Below are positions 34,883-45,074 of a DNA stretch of 64,000 bases, piece after piece. Numbering within the stretch: position 1 is the stretch's first letter; every line of letters begins with the position of its first letter. The position numbers were made by a program, and so were the translations under genes. The notes beneath the pieces were generated by a model. The model made no database searches, was not told where the DNA came from, and saw only the letters and a program-made list of their open reading frames with translations. The DNA comes from Plutella xylostella (taxonomy: Eukaryota; Arthropoda; Insecta; Lepidoptera; Plutellidae): contig NC_064002.1 in assembly GCF_932276165.1 (NCBI RefSeq), forward strand, positions 6,882,001 through 6,946,000, read 5' to 3'.

Positions 34883-36273
34883 GGCCCACTTGCGTGGATC
34901 ACAGGGTTAAAAATATAAACTCAGAGGTAACTAACTCAGGGTTAACTTTGTAAAATTTTAACCCGGACTTTTGATTGCGCTAATGGAAAATAACCCTGAG
35001 TTAGCTAACCTGACGTTTCTTTTTGCACTCTGTGAATCTATGTCCCGTTCCAGGCTGAAAGGGACCAAGTTTCTATTGCCGTAAAAAAACATTGTCTTCT
35101 ATCTCGTTTTCACCTCACGTCTTTGGATAAAACTATCCCTCTCTATTTCCATTTTCGCAATCTGTCAGTAATTTGTATTTTGTTTACAAAGTGTCATATT
35201 TGTGATTTCCTTGTAGATATACATTACGAAAATTATAAAAAATTGAAAAGAAACGGCGGTAGCTCAGTTGGGTAAGCGCTCGCTTCTCACACAAAAGATG
35301 CGTGTTTGGATCCTAGCGCAGACATACCAATGAGTTCTTTGGAATTTAAGTACAATGTGTGGCAACTTACTACCACACATTCTACTTACCACAAAACGTT
35401 CAAGAACCTTATCATAAGCAGCTCTCTTCAATCTAACCGTACCAGCAAGCAATACTCAACCAATAACAACAGCAAGTATTGATTTTATTGAACACATCTC
35501 GGTTGCAAGTTGTGCTTTAGATAACAGCAAAGTTCCGCAAGCTCAAGCAAGCAGCAGCATCGACCACCACCGTCACCGTGGCAGCTCGGAGAGGAGAGCC
35601 TCCGACAGCGCAGAAAAGGAACGAGTCCCCGTGCATTCCCAACGCCACGAGTATTTAAGTTAGCACCGCACGTATAAGTAGGCTTATTTTCTGTAAATAA
35701 ATTATTATTATTCTGTCCACTCTGAGTATTATTTTCTACCTACTCTACACAATATCTCCAAAAATGTATACCATAGCTCTTACGGTGAAAAAAACATCGT
35801 GATCTAGATGTGTACCCTAAAGTGCATTGTACTCTTTCAAAAGCGGCGATACGGCTCGCGACCTATCACGTCAATACAAAAATGTACAGCGAAAAGTGGG
35901 AGAGTCACCTCTGAGTAACTACATTACAGTCATAGTCCTGAGCATATATGTATGTAACCACACCATCGTGCTCTTAATTTCACAAGTGGGACCATTTGCT
36001 ACTTTGCTAGATAGGGGAAGAATATAAGAATGATGAGTTAATCATCATAATCAAACATTTCCAACGAATACAAGAATATTGATAAAAACCTTTTCTTTTG
36101 ACGTAAGCAGGGTTAGCGTCTTAACCCTCCAATATTGGGGGGTTAAATGTTTAAGAGTTTATCCCAAGGTTAGCGCTCATATTTCAGCGATGCAAGACAA
36201 ATTAATAATCTAACCCTCCTTATGTCAAATATCTCCGAGTTAATTCGCTAACCCAGGTCTGCGCAAGTGGACC
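34883..36273. mobile_element. 1.4-kb TIR element rich in GGGTTA motifs
   Basis: Flanked by TAAA (34879-34882 and 36274-36277). Ends are GGCCCACTTGCGTGGATC and, reversed, GGTCCACTTGCGCAGACC. Near both ends lie many GGGTTA/TAACCC motifs (for example 34905, 34938, 34971, 34994; 36108, 36123, 36140, 36210, 36248), with few in the middle. A tRNA-type SINE sits inside (35255-35450). No transposase frame. Superfamily not assigned. Confidence 0.75.
35255..35450 (+). mobile_element. tRNA-derived SINE
   Basis: Begins CGGCGGTAGCTCAGTTGGG (A box) with a B-box-like GTTTGGATCCT at about 35304-35314, then the body with CATACCAATGAGTTCTTTGG that is remembered from common moth SINEs. The anticodon arm is degenerate, so it is not a functional tRNA. 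It sits within the element at 34883-36273. Confidence 0.75.
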
Positions 36274-36481
36274 TAAATAATCATCAATTTTATAATAAGC
36301 TTTTTTACAGAGTTTCTCTTTAATGTAACACTTAAACTTATTCTCTGGCATTTGAGTAACTTCTGTTGGAAGCTTATTATAAAATCTAATACAGTACCCT
36401 AAAAACGATTTATTAACTTTCGCCAGACGCATCTAACTTCCACACATCAATATCTTACTTCCTTCAAATAACCGTTTATAA

Positions 36482-36795
36482 AGGTGGGCCTACGCTAGAC
36501 GAACCGAGCACGAGCGGAGCACGAGCGGAGCCATTCAGGTGATTCAGGTTTCTTTGTTCACGGTGTCAAGTGTGGACGTACAACGAACCTACAACGATCG
36601 ACACTGCGAGCGCGAAGCAAAACCCTTTGTGTTCGTCAAAAAACCGACAACATGCGGAACGCAGCCGAGCACGAACGAAATGTTCGCAGCGCGCTCGTTC
36701 GAGGCTTGTAGGTCAGTCCACAGTAGTCCACACTATACGAATGGTGTTCGGCTCGTGCTCCGCTCGTGCTCGGTTCGTCTAGCGTAGACCCACCT
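36482..36795. mobile_element. TAA-flanked MITE with CGAGCACGAGCGGA repeats
   Basis: 314 bp with inverted ends of about 46 bp starting AGGTGGGYCTACGCTAGACG, flanked by TAA. CGAGCACGAGCGGAGCACGA near each end gives short direct repeats. The trinucleotide TAA target fits PIF/Harbinger-type mobilisation (inference). The long plus-strand frames inside are by-products of its GC content. Confidence 0.82.
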
Positions 36796-36798
36796 TAA

Positions 36799-37350
36799 GA
36801 ACTATGAGAAATGTTTATGAACACATTGAATGCCGACTACGCAATATTGCGTAGTACGTACCATGTGGTACCTAGTGACATTAGGTACCTTCGGCACACA
36901 ATGGGTTAAATAAGCTTAAGTTTTTACCTACTAATGTTTTTATACAAATAATGAGTGCAGGGTAAGCCATCCTATAACTTTTACAGTTTACTATTATAGG
37001 TAATTACTATTAATTATCATCATCCCATTATCGTCCTCTTCTGGTCAAAACATAGAACAACGCGGACTCGGGTGTACCTTCTCATACTCAATGGGTCAAA
37101 AAAATCATGAGAATTTCTAACGAAGAACAAAATGACCTTTGCAAACTTCTGATTTCACAAGTGTACAAAAATGTATGAACGTTTAGTTTCAGAATTTTAT
37201 AAAATCGAACGGATGACGCATTATTCCTCCGTATTCTAGAATACGAACACGTTCCAAAATTTATATTAAAAAAAAGAAATATATCGGCTAAATAATATTA
37301 CGATACCGCCTATTTTCTATAGGTAGGCAAATGGGTATAAGTCTAATATA
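36799..37350. other. Intergenic
   Basis: No gene or repeat recognised between the MITE and the foldback element. Confidence 0.45.
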
Positions 37351-38477
37351 CAGGGTTATTGGTAAGTAGACCTGATCCTTTCAGGAGGTGATAGAAGAAG
37401 GCATTTCCAGTCGATTGAACCCAATAATGCATTATCCTAAACTTAACCATTTCTAAGATATTTAATTTTTAAGGTTTTTTTAATTTTTTGCCAAAATTTT
37501 ATGCTTAAAACCGAAAATAAAAACAACTAGCCATATTTCAATATTTTTTTTGGTTGTTTTGCATAAGTAACACCTTAATTAACTAATTAAAATAATTAAA
37601 TGTGCATTATTCGACTTAAATTAGACACAATACCTCAAAATAGATACACATTTTAAAAAAAATATTCAAAACGCAAAAACAAGTAAATTCAATAAAAAAA
37701 TAATTTCATATGACATTTTTTTGTGCACTTCAGCTTAAAAACATAGTCAACTAATAAGCTTTCAAATAAGATATTTCAATATCAAATCGATTTTGGTATC
37801 ACCAAGATATGGCCAAAACAACCAGCAAAGACGGACCAAATTCAACAGGAAAACTAACAAAATTAGCTAAAGGTTAAAAGTGTGACTGTTTTCAGTCCTA
37901 TTGACTTTAGTATGGAAACCCCTGTTGAGTTTTCTCCGCTTTCTCTGGTTGTTTTAGCCATATCTTGGTGATACATTAATCGATTTGATATTGAATTATC
38001 TTGTTTGAAAGCTTATTAGTTGACCATGTTTTTAAGCTGAAGTGCACAAAAAAATGTCATATGAAATTCTTTTTTAATTGAATTAATTTGTTTTTGCGTT
38101 TTGAATATTTTTTTTAAATGTGTATCTGTCGCAGGCAACTGGTTTAATCTCCTGTTTGATTGAACCACTAGCCCGTTCATTGGATGGCGCTGTTCAGTTG
38201 TATGACTAAAGGACAACTCGTCAAGTCGTTGATTGTAACGTTCGACGTCTTGACTGAACGTCATTCAGCGAGGTCGTTGAATGGGATATAGTATAGCAAC
38301 TTTGTAATGTCTGGTTAGGGTGAACATCACCAGACAAGAGTCAACAAAAAGACTATGTTACAAAGCTCTTATCTCACAAATAAACTAAATAATAACAATA
38401 AACGTACCTTCATATTGTTGTTCATAATTATCCAGTTTCGCCACTTTTTTCTTTGAAACTATCCGCCCGCGGCGTAA

Positions 38478-38783
38478 TAATAGACGCATTTTTCCTGAAA
38501 TAAAAATGACATATTATGTATCTAGCCTATCTGAAACCTAGTTAAACATTGTGAGATATGGCGTTTCGACTTTCTCCGTGTTCGGCATCATAAGGGTCAC
38601 AGTGACAGTTAAATGAAGTCCATTTTTCTCTCCACCTTTAATTTGCAAGGTGCGGGTGCCTATATAAATAGAGTGAGTCGCCCGCGCGCCTCAGTTGTAA
38701 TATCACCATGCAGAAATGACTAGGTTTCAGATAGGCTAGATACATAATATGTCATTTTTATTTCAGGAAAAATGCGTCTATTA
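38478..38783. mobile_element. MITE with 65-bp inverted ends
   Basis: Arms 38478-38542 and 38719-38783 are reverse complements (TAATAGACGCATTTTTCCTG at the left edge). The centre carries CTCAGTTG after a TATA box. The sequence 38530-38697 is almost the same as the reverse complement of 43087-43260, so a shared terminal module is present twice in the 5.4-kb element. Confidence 0.78.
38663..38696 (+). promoter_or_regulatory. TATA + initiator core promoter, copy 1
   Basis: TATAAATA at 38663-38670 and an arthropod-type initiator TCAGTT at 38691-38696. The A of the initiator is 30 bases from the first T of the TATA box, the ideal spacing. Lies inside the MITE at 38478-38783; the transcript would soon meet the right arm. 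Confidence 0.5.
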
Positions 38784-38826
38784 TGTAGTCTGAGCCTATC
38801 TGAAACCTAGTTAAACATTGTGAGAT
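38778..38826. repeat. Inner TIR, left copy
   Basis: CTATTATGTAGTCTGAGCC and on through CCTAGTTAAACATTGTGAGAT, the reverse complement of 43231-43279. The pair brackets about 4.5 kb and suggests another element nested in, or forming the body of, the 5.4-kb element. Confidence 0.75.
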
Positions 38827-41000
38827 GTGTTTATTATCGCATGGTGGAGAGAAAACCAACTGTGACCCATAAGCTACTGATGAGTATATCAGTAGATAAA
38901 TATTTGAATCTATAAATTTATAATGCATAGATTTCTAGGTAATAGATATACTAAAAAGAAAGGTATAAGTATACATAAGACTTAAGTACTTCCTTATTAT
39001 TCCTGACTTGTCAGAAAGTTATGGAAGCTATGTACCTATACATATAGGTAGGTATTTATACATATGGATACACACAGTGCCTCTTCGAAAGCAATACTTA
39101 TAAGTAATTATTGATCAAAATCTTGTTATTGTCAAGGCAATATTTTTAACATACACTAGCCGAATGGATGGAACCAGTGAAATACTTTGCAACAATATTT
39201 AAAAGCTGTAAAATGTAGAATATCGATCCAGGCCGCTGGGGCTCAGGTCAGCACATGCTGACTAGGGTATGTAATTCTGGACTGACCTCAGAAATGCAGC
39301 AGCCGACCCTGGAGCCTCGAGGACCTGCTCAGTCAGCCCTGTACGACGACACGGCCTGCAACACCTGGCGCGGCATCTAGTCCTTGGAACGAGGAGTGGT
39401 GCTTGAAGGGAAGATAATTTTACTAAATATCTCAGCCTCATCAGCTACTGGAAAAGATTAGATGAAGGCTGTGACACTGGCGGATAACTAAGTATTCAGT
39501 TTTTCAAAACATGATGCAGGTCACTATATTCATATACTAGATTGACAAGTAACACACAGTCTAATTTTGTATTCTAACTAACTCGGCGGTAAACGAGTTC
39601 CTGTGCAGTCTACTAGGAAGGAAAGTTATTTTATAAGCCTTTGCACCGATTTTGTGGGCTACTATCATTCTGTATCATCATGTGTGAATATTATGAGCTC
39701 TGGCAGCATTCCTTGGTAGATGACATCAATTAATAAAGATTGATTAACACAACAATAACAATTAAGTATAATAGTTGATAAATGAAACCCGGCTAACATG
39801 TCTTAACTGGGTAAGTAAATGATCAGTCATGCCACCAGGATAAGTAAAATGTTCAGTACTTCATACGAAAAACATTAACAAGGTCACCTTTAGGTATGTT
39901 CGTCAACACTAAGGGCAGGTCTCGGCCAAAACCTTAAGGCTTCGCCTTGTTGCAACTTCAAAGGTACGTAGGTAGGTACCTACTTACATTGTTGTAGGTT
40001 CGATGTTGAAACCATTAAGTCAACCTAGATAAAACAAAATAAAATAGCAGATTAAATAAAGATGGTACGTAAAGATGTTAGTTGTACCTGATCAGACCTG
40101 ATGCAACGACAGCCAACATAGACTCTCTAATCTGTGGAAGCAACAATCATGGTGGCGGGAACATGGACAGTTGGACGAGCCACCTCGAGCCTGAGAACTG
40201 ACAGTTCGCCAACAGCAGATAGCATGCGGCTATCTATAGTTAAACTTAGGTAGTTAGCTATACCCAAGAAAAAGTCCTTGGACATCGATATGACAGTGGA
40301 ACTGCGAATAACTGTGACATTCTTTAAAACAAAAAGGCTTGTTGTTGTTGTTGTCCAGCTAAGGAAGGTTACCTACTTCAGCGACCTGGTATTGCATTCT
40401 GAAAGAACTGTGAAGAGTTAATATTATGACTAATAATTATTACTTATTTAGAAAGTTTTCAGCAAACTCTAATAAATCAAGCAGCTACCACGTCACCGCT
40501 GCCCGGGTATAACTCTGTACTTGCTTAGTAGATATATATACCAGTTCTAGCCTTCAGCTAGAGGCCAGAGAGCTCCTAAATGAGATGCGAGTACGAGCAT
40601 GACACAAGTAATTTTTTACTTGGTAACTAGTTACGTAACTAACTGAAAGATCCATAAAACAGTTGAGGATTACTCAAAATGGAATTGTGAAAACGGCACG
40701 TCTGCATCTTAACCAGTCGGTCTAAATAGTTTCAGCAGATACAGTGTTGAAAAATAGTTATGAAACGTTTGCGCCAGAATCGAATTAAAAATACATTTTC
40801 ATTAGAGAAGCCGTTTAGGCATGAATAGGTACTTTCACACTTTGGATTGTGCTCCAAATGATAACCTTCGAAATTCATAGAAATTTAATGACGACTGCCA
40901 TTGTTTATTATCAAGCCCCGTACATTGAGTAGGGCTGCGGCTACACGTGATGTGATACACAGTACACAGTAGGTAATATGCATGTTGCCAGAATAGTGCA
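38827..41000. other. Interior of the 5.4-kb element, no gene recognised
   Basis: Mixed composition. A GC-rich part at about 39228-39410 has no open frame of note. No transposase motif seen in any frame. Confidence 0.45.
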
Positions 41001-41107
41001 AGTTATAATTTTACCAAAAGGTAGTCGTCTCGTGCAAGAGCACCGTTACTCGATTTATTCGATACACAACTAGTAGACAGCTGCTGCGTAGGAGGTTCAC
41101 GCATTTT

Positions 41108-41653
41108 TCAACAAAGACAAACAAAGAGCTCGGATACACACTCACAATCCACTGGGACATAAGGAAGACAGCTAATATGGTGCCACTCAGAAACCGCGAT
41201 GACACTTCGATCATGATCCCGACAGTAGGATCATAATAAATTCGGTAACTTGTGAAGCGGTATGGTATAGCAACAGCGACTTTCACGAAATCAGGAATTA
41301 GCTCAGTGCTTTTAGGTTAAACACTCGCCGGTGGGATTCACTTTGCTCACAGCCGAGGAAAGAAAAGACTCAAAGCTGGAATCTGCCGATGTGTCATGAC
41401 ACTTAAGATAGTGTCTGGGGGGTCACTTTATATGACGAAAAACGAACTTTCAGTGCACTGCGGCGCGAGCCGCTCTATCTGTTTGTATGTATTAAACGTG
41501 CCGATTGCACGACAGCTCTCGTTCGTTCGTTTCTCATCAGTATAGAGTAACGCATCTGTACTTACCGTGCGTCACCATTCCCATGAGCACTCCAATGATC
41601 TTTGGGCAGTTTAGAACAAAAGCTGCATTAGACAGTTTCTTCAGCAGAGACAT
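41108..41653 (-). CDS. Possible two-exon small protein (speculative)
   Basis: Minus strand: ATG at 41653, exon to 41566 with donor GTAAGT, acceptor CCCAG at about 41152, second exon 41151-41108 ending in TGA. Together 43 codons: a hydrophobic first part (MSLLKKLSNAAFVLNCPK, IIGVLMGMV) and a Cys-rich end. AATAAA follows at 41059-41054. A partial duplicate of the first exon (CTTTGGGCAGTTCAG) lies at about 41705. No family recognised; a chance arrangement is quite possible. Confidence 0.15.
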
Positions 41654-41974
41654 CGAAATAAAAAATTGATTGCACAACTATCCCCAGGAGCAGTCTACAG
41701 GTCACTTTGGGCAGTTCAGAAGAAAGCTGCTTTATTAGAATACCCTACCTCAGCGGAAGCATCAAATTGAAGTGCTATAACACTTCTAGAAGCGGTGCAC
41801 GTTACCCGATTTGTCGTCATCCATGCCGATGCGGCTACGGCGACTGCAGGTGGGTACTCAGGCTTGGTTGGTGTGCCCTTGTATGGCTAACATGACCAAC
41901 CTTGGCAGTAAACGTTCGTCTGCATATGCCAAAATCACTGATGAATAGCGCACGTTACTCGATACCTTCTAAAT

Positions 41975-42009
41975 AAGTCACTCATAATGATGGCTGATGA
42001 TGATGATGA
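41975..42009 (+). repeat. RTE-type LINE tail
   Basis: ATGATGGCTGATGATGATGATGAC resembles the 3' end of the RTE fragment at 16081-16106. Only the tail is visible. Confidence 0.35.
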
Positions 42010-42107
42010 CCGTGCTAGCAATAGTGCAGGCGGTTCCGCTGAGCATTAAATCTCTTCCCAGACAGGGGGCGTTTGGATCTGGCAACCAGAACAGGAGTGC
42101 CAGGTGT

Positions 42108-42395
42108 GCGCAGCGATGCAGGTGGGACAACACAGCCGCCAGGGCAGGAGTGCATGGCTGGGTCTATGCAGCGGTGCAGGTAGTACAAACCGGTGGCCAG
42201 GGCCAGGACCGGGTGTACGCTGCGATGCAGGTGGCACGAGACGGCGGCCAGCGCAGGAGCACAGGGCCGGATGTATGCTGCGATGCAGGTGGCACGAACC
42301 GGTGGCCAGGGCAGGAGCGCAGGGCCGGGTGTACGCTGCGATACAGGTGCCACGAGACGGCGGCCAGCGCAGGAGCACAGGGCCGGGTGCAGGTT
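42108..42395. repeat. GC-rich 58-bp minisatellite
   Basis: Five copies of a unit containing GCGATGCAGGTGGCACGA and GGCCAGSGCAGGAGC (starts at about 42113, 42171, 42222, 42280, 42338). All six frames are open across part of it because the unit lacks stops, which creates several overlapping false frames. Confidence 0.85.
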
Positions 42396-42835
42396 ACACG
42401 AAACTTGAATTTCACCGAATCGGCCTGCCTACCCTCAGCGGGTAGGTACCGGCGGATCACATTACTCGCCGCACATGCCACAATGTCCCAACATACTGAA
42501 ACTCCTGTTTGTAAAGCCTTACATAAGCTATAATCAAGTGCATTATTGTAATAGCAAAGTTTTTATCAACTGTTTTCTAAAAATATTAGAAATTGAGGGT
42601 AGAAAAATATATTTTTATAATTTTTTCCTGTATAAAATTAACATATGCTTTACTTAAAGCGGTCATTAATGTAAGTATCTAGCTCAAGCGCCACTAGTAG
42701 GACCGGAATATGTGATCAATCATCACCACGACTATTGAATCGGACCCTACTGCGTGGGATAAAAACCCCAAGCGCCGGAGCATTATGACCAGTGGCTGAG
42801 CTTTTAAAAGCAGTAAATAATAGCATTTTACTCAC

Positions 42836-43095
42836 GGCTTATCAACTCAAACCTTCGTTGCGAAATCCTCAGCAATGGCTGCGTGCGCAGCAGCCTGCAG
42901 GTCCCGCTCCCCGACGCCACGTGTCGCGGCGGCCGCGCCCCGCGCCGCCTGTTCCGCATCACGCTACAGCTCCCGGCAGCGAGGACTCCGCAAATTCAAT
43001 ATTATATTTTTCCCCGTCGGAGCGAAGCCGACGAGAACCGTGGCTACATTGAGCCATTTTGCCGAAGTGTTCACTTCAAAAATCAAAAACCAACT
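42836..43095 (-). other. CpG-rich leader downstream of promoter copy 2
   Basis: From the minus-strand initiator the sequence runs through a short ATG frame (32 codons, AAAATGGCTC context) and a strongly CpG-rich patch (about 42900-43000) to a donor-like GCCGTGAGT at about 42835. It could be a first exon of a transcript crossing the element leftward. No family was recognised. Confidence 0.3.
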
Positions 43096-43125
43096 GAGGC
43101 GCGCGGGCGACTCACTCTATTTATA
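43092..43125 (-). promoter_or_regulatory. TATA + initiator core promoter, copy 2
   Basis: Minus strand TATAAATA (43125-43118) and TCAGTT (43097-43092), again 30 bases between TATA and the initiator A. Preceded by the same module as copy 1 (GGTGCGGGTGCC just upstream). It would transcribe leftward into a CpG-rich stretch. Confidence 0.55.
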
Positions 43126-43230
43126 TAGGCACCCGCACCTTGCAAATTAAAGGTGGAGAGAAAAATGGACTTTATTTAACTGTCACTGTGACCCTTATGA
43201 TGCCGAACACGGAGAAAGTCGAAACGCCAT

Positions 43231-43279
43231 ATCTCACAATGTTTAACTAGGTTTCAGATAGGCTCAGACTACATAATAG
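43231..43279. repeat. Inner TIR, right copy
   Basis: Reverse complement of 38778-38826. Confidence 0.75.
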
Positions 43280-43856
43280 GTAAATCCATGTTGTCACACT
43301 ATTTTAACACAAATAACGCACTTTAAAGCTAATTTATTTGCAAAAAACTAACAATATAGGTGCTTTTTGTGTCAGCTGTTAGCTGTTAGACGCCATATTT
43401 GTTTTATTCACCACCTGACTGATTTTAAGTCAGCTAACTAGTTGGACGTTTTGTGACGCTTGTACAATCAACGTTCGGCCTAGTCATACAACTGAACAGC
43501 GCCATCCAATGAACGGGCTAGTGGTTCAATCAAACAGGAGATTAAACCAGTTGCCTGCGACATATCTATTTTGAGGTATTGTGTCTAATTTAAGACGAAT
43601 AATGCACATTTTATTATTTTAATTAGTTTATTAAGGTGTTACTTATGCAAAACAACAAAAAAAAATTGAAATATGGCTAGTTGTTTTTATTTTCGGTTTT
43701 AATCATAAAATTTTGGCAAAAAATTTATAAAACCTTAAATATTAAATATCTTAGAAATGGTTAAGTTTCGGATAATGTATTATTGGGTTCAATCGAGTGG
43801 AAATGCCTTCCTCTATCACCTGCTGAAAGGATCAGGTCTACTTGCCAATAACCCTG

Positions 43857-44944
43857 TATACATCGCACCCTCAGGATAATAGAGGCGTAATTCAAAAAAC
43901 TAAATTGTTGGCAAATCGCAAAAAACGTTGAGGAAATTTTCATTTTCAACTTTGATAGTATTGATTTAACTAATATGGGTGAAAATGGGACTATGTAATA
44001 TTTTATTCATAAAGCGTGGGATGTCTATTTTTTGTTAATATCATAGACGTAAAGCTCTTGTACTATAAATATTATTTTATGATTTTTTTTAAAAAAAACC
44101 TATTATCACTTAAGCCTTTATTGTTCTGAGCTCAATACTTTTAAAAAGAGTAATTTTATACAGGCCTTTTGAATTCTGATTTAAAAAAAAATATATTGCT
44201 ATAAGTCTCAAAAGGTCTATTTAACACTAAAATAATTTAATGATTGATGGATGTTATACGATATGGGTCTATTTTCTTCTAAAGGGTGAATTACAATACA
44301 ATAGAAGTACAGAACTAAAGAGGCACAATCGGTTTTAAACCTGTATAAAACTAAACTTGCGACGACCTGTCCATTTCACCGTTGGCACATCACTGGTTAC
44401 GTCACTCTTACACGAAGCGGGGGGTGCGGTAGGTCTCCATAATTATAATAGAGGCGGAAGTATCGGATTTCTCATTCTATCATAAAAATGCCTCTGTTTT
44501 CGTGGTCATCGGATAGAGCATACCTTTTTTGGTATTTCTATGACTGTACTTAGTATCGTGAAATTTAGAGTTAAGCCCCTATTATACTGAGAGTGCGACA
44601 TACCTATATAGAGTTCCTATCGTTTTCCAAATGTTTCGTCGACGTGAATAGTTCTTGACCTATTTTGTATTTATTATCCGCTTCCTCTACAATGTTATTT
44701 AGTACAAAATCTTATGTGCCCGGCACTATTACTCTTATTTACGAGTTGAAACTACTTAGGGTCATCAAATTTGCTATGTTAGTAGCGGGCCCAGCTATTT
44801 GTAAAGTCATAAAAGTAGTTTACGGCAACCCTATGTGATGGACATTGCATAAAATATTGCCTTCCAAGAAAACTAGCACATTCTACATACGTAATACCAT
44901 TAGTTCCTTAAGTACATTAGAGATCAGTAGCATTTATTTTATTT
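43857..44944. other. Intergenic
   Basis: No gene or recognised repeat. Confidence 0.45.
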
Positions 44945-45056
44945 TATGTCTGGCATCCAGAGATTGGTTCCCCGATTTAAAAGCTTGAGGAGATTTCTCT
45001 GCAGCTCTGTCATGAATCGTATCCAAAATGTGATTATCGGCCACAGAACTAAATAA
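44945..45056 (+). pseudogene. RTE-like relic (weak)
   Basis: SVMNRIQNVIIGHRTK at about 45007-45053 resembles SLMDRIRNEVIRQRTK of the fragment at 15131. Too short to classify further. Confidence 0.35.
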
Positions 45057-45074
45057 CCAATGTTAATTAATTAA

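Larger units (their letters stand above)
38127..43562. mobile_element. 5.4-kb DNA element with 82-bp TIRs
   Basis: Inserted in the right arm of the foldback element. Perfect 82-bp inverted ends by eye (38127-38208 and 43481-43562) start TGTCGCAGGCAACTGG. The target duplication is TATC (38123-38126 and 43563-43566), and the joined flanks restore the arm exactly. The interior holds smaller inverted repeats, two copies of a TATA+initiator module and a GC-rich minisatellite. No transposase was recognised in any frame. A 4-bp duplication with long TIRs would fit several superfamilies; none is asserted. Confidence 0.87.
37351..43856. mobile_element. Foldback DNA element interrupted by a 5.4-kb insertion
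   Basis: Outer ends CAGGGTTATTGG and CCAATAACCCTG lie next to TATA. The left arm (37351 to about 37851), a loop of about 70 bp, and a right arm made of about 37920-38126 plus 43567-43856 are reverse complements. Without the insertion (38127-43562 plus one TATC) it would be about 1,066 bp. It is the same family as 22442-24077. Confidence 0.85.

Noticed and set aside
35255..35330. tRNA gene
   Set aside because: A and B boxes are recognisable but the anticodon arm does not fold and a SINE body follows.
42015..42533. Overlapping long open frames on both strands (up to 178 codons)
   Set aside because: The GC-rich 58-bp unit lacks stop codons in several frames. No start context, splice pattern or family likeness.
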